A stretch of 64,000 nucleotides of DNA from Cynocephalus volans (GCF_027409185.1 NC_084462.1:182084071-182148070); one strand, 5' to 3'; numbered from the stretch's first letter, positions 21,578 to 34,683 are shown. A program made the numbers and translations. The notes: a model not told the origin generated them from the letters alone.

Positions 21578-22297
21578 AAACTTCACTTTCATTTTGAAGA
21601 GGATTATGGAGTTTAACTTCACATTTCTCTCTGTTCTTAAAGAAAAGCTCCATTGAGAAAATATTAGTAAGCTTACATATGCCAAATTTCCTTTTCTTCA
21701 CCCTAGATCATTCTAGTAAATCCCCAGAGACTTATTAGAATAAAGTTATGGCTGTTGATGTATAAAAGTGTTGGATAATTTGACAGCATGTGCAGAGGTG
21801 TGTGTGCATTGGCTCTAACATAGAAATCTCATTTTCTGTGACCCCTGCCTTCTTAGCCTGTCTCAGCTGATTGTGGCAACTCTGAGTGGGAGCAAGTGTG
21901 ATGAGGTCACAGGAGTGAGGGAGCGGATTTAAAGAATGAAACAGGAAATCTGCATCTTTGGCTCCAGTGGAGTCAGAAGGTATTGGGATTTATGAGGGAG
22001 GAGCTGTGTCTGTCTGTGTTTCCCTGGGTACCCTTTGCTTGTACCTGCACAGAGAGCCCCTGCATCCCTAGCTGAATAACCACCCTGTCCTGTGTTTCCC
22101 AGGCATATCCTGCCTTTGTTCCCAAATAAGTTATTTCTGGGCACCTGACCTTCTGTGCAAAATAGGCATGAATGAGGGGAATGAGCTACTTTAAGTAGTT
22201 GATACACCAGAATGAGTAATGTGTGGAATTGCAGGGATTCCTGGTTTGCTACTGTTCCCCCTCCCGAGATTCCTGAGGTCTCTTGCAGCAGTAAAGT

Positions 22298-22354
<57 letters not shown>

Positions 22355-23826
22355 TTTAATTCCAAAAGTTTGCTGGCCTGTGGCATATCATATCATAAGG
22401 GACAAAATAATTGTTTACCATAAGCCTTTGGGCATGCTTCTTTGGATACTACTTACCTTTCTTATCACCTTCAGGATTCTCTATACTAGAATATGGTGAC
22501 TGCGGCTTGGGGTGACCGTTGTGGGGGCTGAAGGCAGGTAATGAGACTTGAGGCCTGTGAAAGGTGGTAACCAAGGCACTAGGGCAGGGGGCCAGGAGGG
22601 CAGTGGCATTCTGCATATGATAGATAAGGGCTCTTACAGCTTTGACATTGTGTCCTTCTAATTATAGCACTACTAATATAAAAGTTTCTAAATTATGTAG
22701 AGTGACAGAAAGTATGGAGAGTATCTGTTGGTGAGCCAGAGCTGGAGAGGTAAGGGTGGAAGGACTCGTGGTCTTTTGCCTGTGAAAGGGACAAGACTCA
22801 ATGAGTTGGGAACCAGTGGTCTTAGTTGTACCTGTCTGTGACCGTGGGCAAGTCATTTAACTTCGTTGAAACCCCCATCTCTTTGCATGGTAGGTGGGGA
22901 TAATAGTGTCATGGTGGTTGTGAAAATAAAATAATGAACTTTAAAAATGAATTCACCATGAAAATGAAAAATGGTACTTAAGGTTAAAGGAGCTTGTATT
23001 TTTCAGCCTCAAATTGAAGACAGGCTATGTCCACCAAAAATTCACCAGTTCAGTAGATATACTTATCTACTATGTGCCTGGCTAAGTTTAGGTGCTCAGT
23101 GTATTTTTGTGTGAACAACATTTACATGAACACTTACCAAATTCAGTTTAGTTCACCAAAACTTTGTAAAGCACTTCGTAGATGCCAGTCATGTTGTTAA
23201 CATGCTAGGTATGTACATATATTAGTGGTTTGAGTTTCTTGAGAACACAGAGAACACTTGAGAACATGTTGCATTTCGATCTGCAACATGACACTTTATG
23301 AAGGAGGCAATAAAACAGAAAAGGGATAAATTACAGGACGAGTGAATTAGCAAGCTAATACTCAGGTCAGAGTAGGACTCTTGTTCAGTTCACATCAGGA
23401 ATTTTACCAAATGAGCTTCCCCAGAGACTCAGAATTAGAGTGGTGACTGGGTTGGAGTACAAATCTGTGATATCAGAGATGACCTGAGACTGGTTGTGAG
23501 AGACAGTGGCCAATATGGACTATTGGAAGCAGAATTAAGAGTTTGGGTGACATTAGGGTCCTGTTTAGGGTCCTCTTATGATGGGTGTGCTCAGCAGAAG
23601 CTTAGCAGACATTGGAGGAGCTACAGGGAGTGCACAGTGGGAGGAACGGGCTGGGTGACCATTAATGTCCCTTTCAGTGTTAGGGTTTTATGAGCATAAT
23701 TAAAAAACCCACAATTTGGTGTTTGCAGATCCCACTCAGCTCATGACTTCATACGGTAGTATAGCAACCTCTTAAGTGTTAGAGCTTCTTTTCTCATAGT
23801 CTTCTGCTAAATATTTGTGGTTTTCT
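21578..23826. other. intronic DNA, MIR remnant, no exon seen
   Basis: A MIR-like plus-strand core lies at about 22800-22930 ('gggcaagtcatttaacttc'). Apart from the microsatellite at 22296, the remainder is unassigned. Confidence 0.45.
22296..22354. repeat. (AT)n-(AC)n-(AT)n microsatellite
   Basis: A run of alternating TA is interrupted by a short CACACA segment and then resumes. It is nearly self-complementary and likely polymorphic. Confidence 0.9.
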
Positions 23827-23911
23827 GGCAGCTGGTTGGTATGGGGATCCGAACCCTTGACCTTGGTGTTATAACACTGCACTCTTACCAACTGAGCTAA
23901 CTGGCCAGCCC
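23827..23911 (-). mobile_element. CYN-type SINE, monomeric (tRNA-Ile-like)
   Basis: Minus strand: GGCTGGCCAGTTAGCTCAGT, then GTTATAACACCAAGGTCAAGGGTTCGGATCCCC. This closely follows tRNA-Ile including the A box and B box, but no acceptor-stem pairing or terminator is convincing. The tail is weak. Confidence 0.75.
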
Positions 23912-24164
23912 CAGACTTCTTGATTTCACATTTATATTTGATTGTTCAACAGGACTTGGCCTTTAGTGTGGTAGTCTAGGATTTTGTTGGTTTCAAGGGA
24001 GGTAAAAAATGCTTATGATCCACAGAGCCTGAGATGATTTTATGTCATTGTTGGAAGCCTCCCAGACTCCTCTGGTGCAGACTAGGGACTCCAAGCAGTA
24101 CTCCTGACTGGGCCCACAGGCTGCCTTCTCAGTCTTATTTTATTAGTGATTTATTTCTATTAAT

Positions 24165-24352
24165 GGTTTCGTGTCAGTGATTCTGACTCTTGGCTGCACA
24201 TTAGAACTATTAGAAATAACCACAAAAACTGAGGGTCCTACCTCAGACCATCTCTACCAGTTAAGACCCCACAAATGCAGATTTAATGTATATCTTTATA
24301 AGGAGCTCCCCAGGGAATGCTGATGCTCAGCAAGGGCTGAGAGCCTCTGGTT
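24165..24352. mobile_element. hAT-Charlie-type MER element (MER5/MER20-like), diverged
   Basis: The ends 'agtgattctgactcttggctgcacattaga' and 'gggaatgctgatgctcagcaagggctgagagcctctgg' are imperfect inverted copies, as in non-autonomous Charlie elements. The exact subfamily is unsure. Confidence 0.5.
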
Positions 24353-27300
24353 TAATGGAACAAGCATGGTTCCTTTCTCCCTCAAAGGGTTCTGCGTCCT
24401 CCTGCAGACCTGCAGGTGTTCAGGTGACTGACATGTTCACCAAGGTGTGAGAAGCACCGTACAGGCTTTGGGCGAGGGACTTGGGGTTCAATCCCTGGCT
24501 CCCTTCCTTCCTTCCCAGCTTGTGTGAACTTGAGCAAGTGACCTGACCTTCCTGAGCCTGGGGCTCTTGCCCATAAAGTGAGCATGATAATGTGGGCACA
24601 CAGTTTCTCAGCCATAGTTGTGAAACCCCAGAGCCTCTGAAAGTGGAATGGCTTTCTTCTTGTAGGTTTGGTGCCACTTGACCTGAGACCATTTATAATC
24701 TCTCTTCCACTAAATATGAATATTCCTATGTTACACTGCAGACTGTTAATTTACGTGTTTTCTTATGGGTGCTGGGACTTCCTTGGGAGTGTTATGTAAT
24801 GTGCAATATATACATACAATATTTCCTTTCTGAAATCCAAAAAATTCTGAACTCTGAAACACATCTGGCCTTGGTTTTGGATAGGGATTGTGGTGCTGTA
24901 GACTCCCAGATTAAAGGTGGGTTCAGTGTACAACATGTGAGTATGCTGGTATGGACAGTATTAGAACTCCTGGAAGTTAGCAGGCACCCAACACGTACAG
25001 CTGTTAGTGCTCTTGTAATTTTTCCACTTGTGCGTTTATACTTCCCCATTTGGTTCTTCTGTTGTCCCAGCACCTTTATATTTGGTATGCCAGGCTTTAT
25101 TCTTCAGATAATTCAATATTTTCTATAAATCAGAGGTAAGTTGGATCTACAAAGGGGTATCCATCACCCATTTTGTGCCAATCACTGGGCTAGATGTCAT
25201 GGGGGAGTAAAAATGTACATATGACATGATCCTGGTCAGCAGAGAGCTTAGAAACTAGTTCTAGAGAGAGAAAACATGAATATGTAGGAAGCTTTTTTTT
25301 TTTTTTCCTTTTTATAGAAACCATTTAATAACATTTCAAGCCATGAGGAGAAGGTGTGTTAGAAGGTAGCTTATGTGCTTTGCTTGGCCTCCTGGCAAGC
25401 TTTTCGTAGAGGAAGTGGGATCCTCGTTAGGCTTGAAGGACCTGTGTGTCTTAGTATAGAGTCTTGGAATGTTAGCCCTCAGCCTGTTGTTTTCTTTTCA
25501 CCCAGATATTGTGTGCCTGGGGAGGCCAATGGAGGAGTGTGGTGTGGTGCTTAAGGTCATGGATGCTGGCGGCAGGTGCCTGGTCTAAGTGATTGTGGGT
25601 CTTGGGCAAGTTACCTCACCTCCTGTGTGTCTCCTTATCTAGGAATAGGGATCGTAGTACTTACCTCCTGGAAGTGTAAGATGGAAAGCATTTAGCGCAG
25701 GTAGGTGATTAGTAACATCTAGGTGCCTTTTGTAATTTGGACAGTAATGGCGGTTAAGTGACTTACTTGGGTCTTTTCTTGCTGGGGCTGAGAGCTGGAG
25801 CCAGTGGCTAGTTCTGGTTCGCTTAAAGAATTGTGGCTCTGGGCAGTCTCTGATCTCTTTCAGCTTCTGTTCCTTCATTTGTAAGCATCTGATGACCTCT
25901 GCATGTACCACAAAAACGTGCACAGATATAATTCTTGCCTTTGAGGAGGTGATCCTATGAATTTGGCTAAAAAAAAGTTGACTGAAAATTCAGGGAAATG
26001 GCATGGTTTACTTGTATGTGTCTTTACAAACAGCACTCCCCCCGCCACCCATTTTCTTGTTTTTCTCTGGGGAGTCTTAGAATCTTCACTTTTCTGGAGT
26101 ATTTTTCAGATTCCTTTGCTCCATGACTGACCTTGGTTGGGAAAATAGTTGGGCCTTTTTCAGTGCATAGTAGATGACAACTATCAGTATGTCCCAAACT
26201 TTCCACTGAGGCTTCCCTAGTGACAGTGGAGAGTGGACGTGTTACCTGTGCCCTTTCAGAAGGCTGGGAATGCAGCATTCTGAAGCAACCTGTTCTTAAT
26301 ACATTGTTCTCGTGGTCTCTTTTATCTAAATTCACATGAATTTTGCATTCTGCTGTGCAATATGTATTCTAATATTTACAAACCTCTTAAAATCTTACTT
26401 TGTACCAACATCAATCCTCCAGGACAGGAAAATGTGCCGATCATTCCTGTGCCTCCCTTATATACTACCGTACTTTGAGAAGCTCAAGGAAAGATTTGGT
26501 CTTACTTGGGCATAGAAGAATCTGTATTGAGATTGACACATCTTTAATCCCTTAATTATTTGTCTTTGGTTTTCTTTCCGTTTGGCTCTTAAGAGTATTT
26601 GCTGTATGTGCATATTTGGTGCCCTTTGGTTTAAGTCATTTAGATAATTGGCAACTAGTTTTGATCTCATTATCAGAAATTTTAACCTGGATACCACCAT
26701 CACCCTTCCCATCCAGGGGAAGTTCGGAGGGTCAGAGATTCAGTGAATGCTTGCTTTGTGTCTGAATGTTCTTAGATGGGGAGGAGAAAACCTCAAAAAC
26801 TCTGTGGTAAACTGATGCGGGAATGTGATACTAAAATGTCTCAAGAGATTTAAAGTGTGTAAGAGTTATTAACTTTTCTGTAGAGAGCAGTGTGCATAAA
26901 AACAATGACAGAAGACAATGCCCAGTGAGACCATCACTGCTCTTGTCCGTGGATTCCATGGTGCTGGGACCCACCTTGAATGGAGAGTCACCCCTGGACT
27001 CCAGACGAGTTCTCCTTGGGGACGCTGCCGTGGCTGAAGTCATAACTGCCTGATACTTCTGTTGGATTCTGCTGCCCAGTTAATGAGTAGGAAGGGCCAA
27101 GGAAGTACCAGGGAGCCCCCCCCATTCAGCCATCTCTGTGATTCCACCCAGTTTTACATGTAGAGAGAATAATCTGCAGGGCCACTTTTTTCTGTGTGCA
27201 TTAAAGGGCTGTGGTCAGTACAGGTGTTTTACTTAGGGGATCTTCATCCTGTGGAAGTGAAGAGGTTTGGTGATGTGTTTCCTCACCAGTGTGAGGCTGT

Positions 27301-27576
27301 CCTTCCAGAGATTCTCACATTTAGACCCAGATTCTCCAAAGGAAATGTTAGCATTTCTTGATGACACGTCTCAAAACCTCACCAGGATGGTGTGTGTGTG
27401 TGTGTGTGTGTGTACGTACGTACGTACGTACACTCACACGTATGTATCTTTTACTTTCAATTTCACTAGAGGATGTAATTTGAGCTAGCTGTTTTTAAGT
27501 GAGCATTCCAAACTTAACTGAATTTGATCCCCCTTTCCTTGGTTATGTTTATATAAAAAGACCACCTGGTCTAGGA
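24353..27576. other. intronic DNA with MIR remnants and a (GT)n/(ACGT)n tract
   Basis: MIR-like plus-strand pieces lie at about 24440-24600 and 25540-25700 ('gggcaagttacctcacctcc'). A T-rich run starts near 25292. No coding exon is recognised. Confidence 0.5.
27387..27441. repeat. (GT)n followed by (ACGT)n microsatellite
   Basis: About 12 GT units run directly into five ACGT units and then ACACTCACACG. The ACGT part is perfectly self-complementary, and the whole tract is alternating purine-pyrimidine. Confidence 0.9.
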
Positions 27577-27780
27577 CAGTGATTCTCAACCAGGGACAGG
27601 GGCAATTTTGTCCCCCAGAGGGCATTTGGCAATGTCTGGAAACTTTCGGGGGGCGGGGGGATGCTACTGGCATCTAGTGAGTACAGGCCAGGTGTGTTGT
27701 AAACAGTGCCCAGGACATCCCTCCACAACAAAGAGTTACCTGGCCCAAAATGTAAATAGAGCCAAGGTCAAGAAACCCTG
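27577..27780 (+). mobile_element. MER5A-like hAT-Charlie element
   Basis: It starts CAGTGATTCTCAACC and ends AAGAAACCCTG with the MER5A internal motifs 'tttggcaatgtctgga', 'gctactggcatctagtg' and 'tggcccaaaatg'. The flanking octamers GTCTAGGA and GTCTGTAA (27569-27576, 27781-27788) agree at 6 of 8 positions, as expected for an aged 8-bp hAT duplication. Confidence 0.85.
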
Positions 27781-28199
27781 GTCTGTAAGTTGTTCAAAGA
27801 CTCTTTTCTTGATTTCTAGTGAATATATGACTGTTAAGATTGATGTCTTTATAAGGTTAGGTATTTTCTTCAGAAATTCAGTCTTTAGCCATTAAATGAG
27901 ATCTCAAGGATTAAAAAATATTTTTAATATAGTGAGGTTCTACTAGAAGTGTGTATTGCAATTAGCAGAGGTAAACTGGGAGATAAGAGTGTCTGGGACA
28001 GAAGCCCAGATGTCCATCAAGCCAGTCTGGATAGATCCACCCTTAGATACCATGATTTACATCAAAACTTTGGTCAGCAGAATGGGAATTTTTGAGTAGA
28101 TACCATCAGAAAAATAAAATAATTTTCCAGCTGTGGTTCCCACATCCTCCAAATTTATGTCTTTAACCCATACCTCTCTTTGAGATTTAGTTTTGGACC

Positions 28200-28480
28200 C
28201 TTATATTTATTTAACCACTATTGACTGAGCCCTTGGTATGTGCCAGGCACCATCCTAAGTGCCAAGGCATGGCAGGAAACATACAAGTAGCTCCCCATTG
28301 TCATGAAGCCTGTGTTCTTGGCAGGACTTGAGGACAGACAGGGAAGTCCATGTGCTGATTCCAGAAGAACAGAGGGAGATTGGCTGGGCTGGAGATAGGT
28401 CGGGAGCAGAGCAGTTCACATAGCTGGTCTGGGAGGAGCTCACTGATCAGGACCTGCAGGGGAAGGAGGCATTTTGTTAC
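28200..28480 (+). repeat. L2 LINE 3'-end fragment
   Basis: It contains 'actgagcccttggtatgtgccaggcacc' and 'gtcatgaagcctgtgttc', the standard L2 3'-end landmarks. Confidence 0.65.
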
Positions 28481-28509
28481 AAGCCCATAGAGGGAGTGAC
28501 TGGGGCACG

Positions 28510-29190
28510 ACTGAGACTACCTGATGTTTCAATTGGATGTCACCTAACCTGTCTCCAAGGGAACTCTTGATTGCTCCCCACGCCCGTCCAATTACTTAAG
28601 CCAGAAGACTCGGGAACAGTGCTTGATTCCTCTCCTTCCCTCATATTTGGTCCCTGGGGCTCAGTTCAGCATCCTGCTTTTCCCTACCTCCCTGGTCCCC
28701 AGGGTAGGCTGGGCGCCCTCTTGCTGATGTTAATGGTCCCTGGCTGGTCTCTCTGCTTCATCCCAGTTCTCTCCGGGCCCTTCTTCATGCAGCTGCTATA
28801 TAGGTCTTTTGGAAACATAGGTCACTTGCTCCACTTTGCTGAAAACCCACTGCATTCAGTACACACAGCAGCCCTCCTTAAGAGCTCCAGCCCTTTGGAG
28901 CCTGTCTGTCAGAAGGCTATGTCCATTCTCCCCTGAATGCCCCCTGCCCCGCCTGCTGCTTTGTCCCCCTTCTTCCAGTGGGCCTGAAACTTCAGTCTTC
29001 CCACATTTCCACTCTGGGGTCCTGTTGCCCTATTTCCTACTGGTGCCCCCACATATCCTCCCAGTGCTGTGTCCCTTCCTGTTGGCCATCTTTAGATGAG
29101 AACTCACTTACCTGTGCTGCCTTTCACGTGGAGGAGTGGATGATTCACAGGGACCCACCCTCCTTCCCGCAGAGTTGGGGTTTTTGTGTA
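28510..29190 (-). repeat. L2 LINE fragment (antisense)
   Basis: Pyrimidine-rich sequence on the plus strand matches reversed L2: 'ctggctggtctctctgcttc', 'gtcacttgctccactttgctgaaaaccc', then 'ctgtgctgcctttca'. Long open frames here come from low stop density, not from a gene. Confidence 0.55.
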
Positions 29191-29721
29191 GGGGATTTTT
29201 CTGTCAGTTATTTTTTCCTCACCTTTTGGAGTATTAAAAGAGCCGAGGCATTAGTGGTGAGAGGTGGGGGCACTGATCGCACCTTCTGGGGAGTTCTCTG
29301 ATCCCTACTGCTGGCTTATATTCCACCCTGTTTTCCCGGAGCACAGAAGGGTAGTCACATATTGAAGTTGTTGGTAAGCTTTTGAAGTAAAGCATGGTGA
29401 GTTAGTTGGCCCTTCTTAGTACAAAGAAGGAAGTGGAAAACGTAGCGCCACAGTATTGGCATAATTAGTCCAGCATACAAATTGGTGCTGGAAGGAAGTC
29501 GAGGCAGTGTACTTATATGCTCTACTAGTCCTCAAGATGTGTCTAAAATAAATGAAGTTTTATTTTGTTAAATGTGAAAGAATGGATAGTTGAGGTGTTC
29601 ATAATTGAGTAACAGTTATTTGTTTGGCCCAGTTTTTTGGATGGGTAGGATATGGGAAGGGGGCACAACAGGTCCCTTTGGCCTTGTCTTTTATTTGCCA
29701 CAGGCTGATGCTGAAGCATTC

Positions 29722-29814
29722 TTTTTTTTGGCAGTTGGCTGGTACGGGGTCTGAACCCTTGACGTTGGTGTTACCAACACTGCGCTCTAACCTGCTGAGC
29801 TAGCTGGCCAGCCC
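29722..29814 (-). mobile_element. CYN-type SINE, monomeric (tRNA-Ile-like)
   Basis: Perfect 10-bp duplication TGAAGCATTC (29712-29721 and 29815-29824). Minus strand: GGCTGGCCAGCTAGCTCAGC, then AAGGGTTCAGACCCCGTACC and a short A tail. It is nearly a complete tRNA-Ile outline. Confidence 0.9.
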
Positions 29815-30472
29815 TGAAGCATTCCTAAGTTTCCAAGTGGAAACTGAATGTAAAAGAAGGACCCTACTGGTCAGGTGTGAGAGAGATCCTGAGGTGGTCC
29901 CTGAGAGAAGGCAATGTCTGAGAAGTTAAGATGATTTCTTGGTGACAGAGAAGCTTCCAAATTGTTCTAGGAGGTGAATGAATCCTAAATATAGACCCAT
30001 TTTATAAGAAGTAATGAGCTGGAAATACTGAATGTACGTTTTCCTTATGAGGGAAAAATATATCCTCTGAGTCTAATAGCTGATTGATGTTTCTAGAAAA
30101 ATTCTAGTCCTAGTCTTAATTTTGTTTTGAGCTTGTTAATAAGATTGACTTTTTTTTATTTTTAAGCTTGTATATCTCCTGGAAACCGAATGTATAGTGA
30201 ATGAGGATTATTTTTAAGCTTTATAATAAAATCTTCTATAGCATAGAATTTTAAAGACTGTGTGGACAGGAACAGATCTTTGAAGGAAAATCTCGGTTTG
30301 GCTTGGAAGTTCATCTAATTGAAATTAGACTAAGGAAGTTTATTCCATCTAACTCCAGACTATCTTCATGTGTTCAAGAGGCTCATTAGAAACCTACTTA
30401 ACCAAAAACAGGTTCTTTAGCCACTTGTGGTGGAAAATACCTAAATAAGCAATTTAAAATTCAACTTTCTCA

Positions 30473-30636
30473 GTCAGCGCATGGCTCACTCGGGAGAGTG
30501 TGGTGCTGATAACACCAAAGCCATGGGTTTGGATCCCATATAGGGATGGCCGGTTAGCTCACTTGGGAGAACGTGGTGCTGACAACACCAAGTCAAGGGT
30601 TAAGATCCCCTTACTGGTCATCTTTAAAAAAAAAAA
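30473..30636 (+). mobile_element. CYN-type SINE, dimeric
   Basis: Two tRNA-Ile-like units with GTGGTGCTGATAACACCAA and GTGGTGCTGACAACACCAA loops are joined by CCCATATAGGGATGGCCGG. The element ends CCCCTTACTGGTCATC plus a short poly(A). Confidence 0.85.
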
Positions 30637-30809
30637 GTGATAGTATTGCTTATCAGGTCACTCACTCTGGTATTTGATGTGCATGTGGTCTAGAGTTCCT
30701 GGTTTAAGGTTGATCATGATTGTTTACATTTTCTGATCAGCAGCGGATATCTGAAGTCTCTTGAGAGAATCTAGAGAAAGAAAAATTCTTGTTGAAGTCA
30801 GTAGTTGTA

Positions 30810-31226
30810 TGTATTAGTCCGTCTGTGTTGCTTATAACAAAACACATGGAACTGGGTAATTTGTAAAGAAACTGTATTTTATTGCTTACAGTTTCAGAGG
30901 TTGGGAAGTCCAAAGTCCAGAGAACATATCTGGTGAGGGCCTTATTTAGTGGGTAGTGACAGCAGTGTAGGGTGTCACATGCAGGTGGCTGAGCAGAGAG
31001 AGAGCTAACCACCTTATTAGCTCTCCTTTTGAAGGCATCAGAACCACAACCATAACTGCCATTAAACCATCAATGGATTAATCCATTTATCAGGGCACAG
31101 TCCTCACAATCTAATCACCTCTTCAAGGCCCCACCTTTCAATTACTATATAGTATTTCCCACTCTTAACGTTGTCACAATGGGAATCAAGCTTCAGTGGG
31201 TTTGTGGGGATATTCAATCCACAGCA
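30810..31226 (-). mobile_element. MaLR (MST/MLT1-type) solo LTR
   Basis: The plus strand starts TGTATTAGTCC, ends CCACAGCA and has 'actgggtaatttgtaaagaaa' near the left edge, all typical of a reversed MaLR LTR. A perfect 5-bp duplication, TTGTA, lies at 30805-30809 and 31227-31231. No internal region is present, so it is a solo LTR. Confidence 0.9.
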
Positions 31227-31231
31227 TTGTA

Positions 31232-32834
31232 TTTCAGCTATTAAACTAATGCATGGAGAGTTTCAGTGTTGTGTACTGTATCAAAATTAGCTTACCTAGG
31301 TGTGGATGAAAGAAGAAATGTAGAGAGAAGGAAAAAAAAATGAAATTTGAGAGATGAAAGGTAGAAAGGGTACCTTGATTCCAGTAGACGTTCTAGATTC
31401 CTAAGGGTCGGATGTCCCTAAGGGCGGAACCTTTACAGTCATTTATTTCAAGAAGGGAGTCTCCCAGGAGAAAGCTGTGTAAAGGCATCCTAACTTTTGT
31501 TAAGTGTGTATACCCAGAGAAAACACCTGATGATAAAGAAAATAACTTTTCCTCCTTATCCCCCCAATATTAACATTTTGGTATGTGGTCTTTGAATCTT
31601 TTTTCAACGTGCATACACTTAGATCATCTCATAAGAATCAAGTCCTGTACATTATACACTTTGTATCTTACAGTGGAATGAAGTTTGGTCTCATGGTTAA
31701 GGGGATGCTGAATTGCCACCTCCCCACCATTCTCGCCGGTTTGGCCCTCTTATTGGGCCTCATTGCTGCTTTCTGTATTAGTGCTCCTCTGAGCAAGCAA
31801 TGGTCACTCTCCACCAATCACTGCAGCCTCACCAACCAGGAACTATTGGCATTGTGAACTGTTTTATGCAGAGGTTAGAACTCTTGTCTGAGTACGAAGG
31901 TGGTAAAGGCTTTCATTAAAGCATCTCAGTATGATTCTCAGCTTGATCCGAAGTTGCTAAGATGGATTAACATTATGAAGAGGACACCGCTTCAGAGAAA
32001 TAGCAGTTGCCTTTCTGACCCAAACCCTTCAGAAAGGCCTTGTCTGCCCCAAGGTCATCCCTGAGGAGTTAGACCAGCCCCAGGAGGCCAGGCCCCCAGG
32101 CCTGGGCTTGTCCATCCAGAGTCTCCTTCCTCACTTTGCCCTGAGAGTTGTCATAGTCTACTGACGCAGCCACCACCCTTAGAGGGATTGAGTGTGACTC
32201 AGTTTCCCCTCACTGGGAAACCCTGTCTGGAGGCTTGGTACCCCAGGTGTTAGCTGCAACCACATGAGTCCCTGTGGATTTCACTCCAGAGGAAGCTTAA
32301 CCCTGTGACCTGCATGTGGTCACACTTGCCCACTGTCTGAACTTCCCAGGAGCCACACTACCCCATGCCAGAATTTCAGCATCCCGGAAAGAGTTGTCTG
32401 TGTGTTTTAATGTATTCTGTTTGTTTTTCAGGAAAAAAGCCAGTGTGTTTATTGTGGAATATTTAGAAAATACGTATATTCCCATTGCCTTACCATTGTC
32501 AATATTTTGGTATATATCATTCATCTCTTTTGGGGGGCGTAATCTTAGGCCTTTTTACAAAACTAGGAATATATTTAAACAATTTTTTGTTTTTAAAAAC
32601 ATCCTTTAAGATTAAAAAAAAAAAGAAAACACACTTTTTGATTCAAAGAGCAGTGCCCATTCAGTTACAGGAGAAAAATTTTTGATAGGCAAATCAGAAG
32701 ATGAAAAAAATAAATACTTAAAACCTGCCCACCCAGATCACTACACTGTATATGCTTTTCTAATCCATCTTTGGGGCATATGTAGATTTTCCTTTTAAAC
32801 AAATAGGGTTATTTGATGTAATTAATGCTGTTTT
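31232..32834. other. intronic DNA, old unclassified interspersed repeat traces
   Basis: AT-rich segments at about 31560-31680, 32400-32610 and 32690-32830 look like aged LINE or DNA-element debris ('taacattttggtat', 'caatattttggtatat'). The 31690-32330 part is GC-richer and unassigned. No exon is seen. Confidence 0.4.
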
Positions 32835-34330
32835 ATAATTTGCTTATTAAAATAGCTTTACCGAGCTATAGTTTGGATTTAAAATTTATGATTTTAAAGT
32901 ATACAATTTAGTGGTTTTTAGTGTATCTCAGTTTTGCAACCATCACCACTATCTAATTATAGAATATTTTTATTATCTTAAGGATAACCTTGTACCAATT
33001 AGCTATTGCTTTCCAGTCTCCCCTTCCTTCAGCCCTAGACATCCACTACTCCTTTCTGTGTCTATTGATTTGCCATTTCTGGAAATTTCATATAGATGGA
33101 ATCATAAACTGTGTGGTCTTTTGTGACTGCATAATATTTTCAAGGTTCACCCATGTTGTAGTACGTATCAGGACTTGGTTCCTTTTATAGGCAAATAATA
33201 TTCCATTGTATGGATAATATACATTTTGTTTTTCCATTCATCAGTTGGTGGACATTGGGTTGTTTCCCCTTTTTGGATATTATGAATAATGCTGCTAGGA
33301 ACAGTTCTGTACATGTTTTTATGTGAACATAGGTTTTTGTTTCTGTTTTGTTTCTGTTGTGTCGGTAGCTGGGTCATATGGTAGGTAACTCCATGTTTAA
33401 CCTTTTGAGGAACTGTCATACTGTTTTTCAAAGCAACTGGGATATTTGACGTTCCTGTCAGCAGCGTGTCAGAGTTCCAGTTTCTTCACATCTTCACCAG
33501 CATTTGTCATTGTCCTTTTTTATTTTAGACATCCTAGCAGGGTGAAGTGGTATCTCTTTGTGGTTTTGATTTGCATTTCCTAAGTGACTGACACTGAGCG
33601 TCTTCCCATCTGTGTATTGACCATTTACATATGTTTGTTGGAAAAATGTCTGTTCAATCCCTTTGCCCGTTTTAAAATCAGGTTTGTCTTTTTATTATTG
33701 AGTCACGAGTTCTAACATATTCTGGTTCAATTTTCTCCCATTCTGTAGGTTATCTTTTCATTTTCTTGATGGTGTCCTTTGATGCACAGAAGTTTTTAAC
33801 TTTGAATTTATTTTTTCTTTGTTTATTGTGCTTTTGATGTCATGTCTAAGAAACCATCGCCTAATCCAAGGTCATGAAGATTTATACCTGTTTTCTTCTA
33901 AGAGTTATATAGTTTCAGTTCTTATTTTTATTTTATGATTCATTTTGAGTTAATTTTTATGTATGGTGTGAGGTAGAGGTCTAGTTTTATTCTTTTGCAT
34001 GTGGATATGCAGTTGTCCATTTGTTGAAGAGACTATCCTTTTTCCATTGAATGGGCTTGGTATGCTTGCCAAAAATTAATTGACCATTAAAAAAAAATCA
34101 ATTGACTGTAAACATAAGGGCTTATTTATTTCTGAAGTCTAAATTCTATTCTTTTGATCTGCATGTCTATCCTTATGCCAGTGCTGTCTTGATTACTTTG
34201 TAACGAGTTTTAGAATCGAGAATTGTGGGTCCAAGTTTCTTCTTTTTCAAGATTGTTTTGTCTTTTCTGGGTCCTTTGCATTTCCATGTGCATTTTAGGA
34301 TCAATTTGTCAATTTCTGCAAAATATACCT
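32835..34330 (-). mobile_element. L1M 3' part, antisense
   Basis: The landmarks match the 17.2 kb block in the same order: 'gctttaccgagctatagtttg', 'gcaaccatcaccac', 'ataatattccattgtatgg', 'gaataatgctgctaggaac', 'gaagagactatcctttttccattgaatggg', then 'tcaatttctgcaaaata'. It is a diverged, non-coding remnant. Confidence 0.8.
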
Positions 34331-34540
34331 TGCTTCTTTCACTTACTGTATCATGAAAGTTTTCTTTTTCTTAGTCTCTAATAATGCTGTTCAGTGCATT
34401 AGCCATGAGCCAGCTGTGGCTAGTGAGCACCTGAAATGTGTTTGGCCCAAATTGAGATGTGCTGTAAACGTAAACTTCACACCAGATTTTGAAAACTTAG
34501 TGTGATAAAAAGAATGCAGAATATTTCATTAATAGTTTTT

Positions 34541-34683
34541 TTTTTTTGTCTTTTTGTGACCGGCCGCACCGCGCTCAGCCAGCGAGCGAACCGGCCATCC
34601 CTATATAGGATCCGAACCCACGGCGGGAGCACTGCCGCGCTCCCAGCGCCGCACTCTCCCGAGTGCGCCACAGGGTCGGCCCG
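34541..34683 (-). mobile_element. CYN-type SINE, intermediate deletion form
   Basis: Perfect 15-bp duplication TCATTAATAGTTTTT (34526-34540 and 34684-34698). The second unit is cut short: 'gctgagcgcggtgcggccggtcac' keeps a few bases of the second tRNA-like unit that the short form lacks. Confidence 0.9.

Noticed and set aside
28571-29301. Open frames of 87-121 codons on the plus strand
   Set aside because: They fall within pyrimidine-rich antisense L2 sequence with no splice structure or domain.
29722-29814. Possible functional tRNA-Ile gene (also at 23827-23911)
   Set aside because: A-box and B-box-like motifs are present, but the acceptor arms do not pair well. The 29722 copy has an A tail and perfect target-site duplications. 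Both belong to the SINE family.
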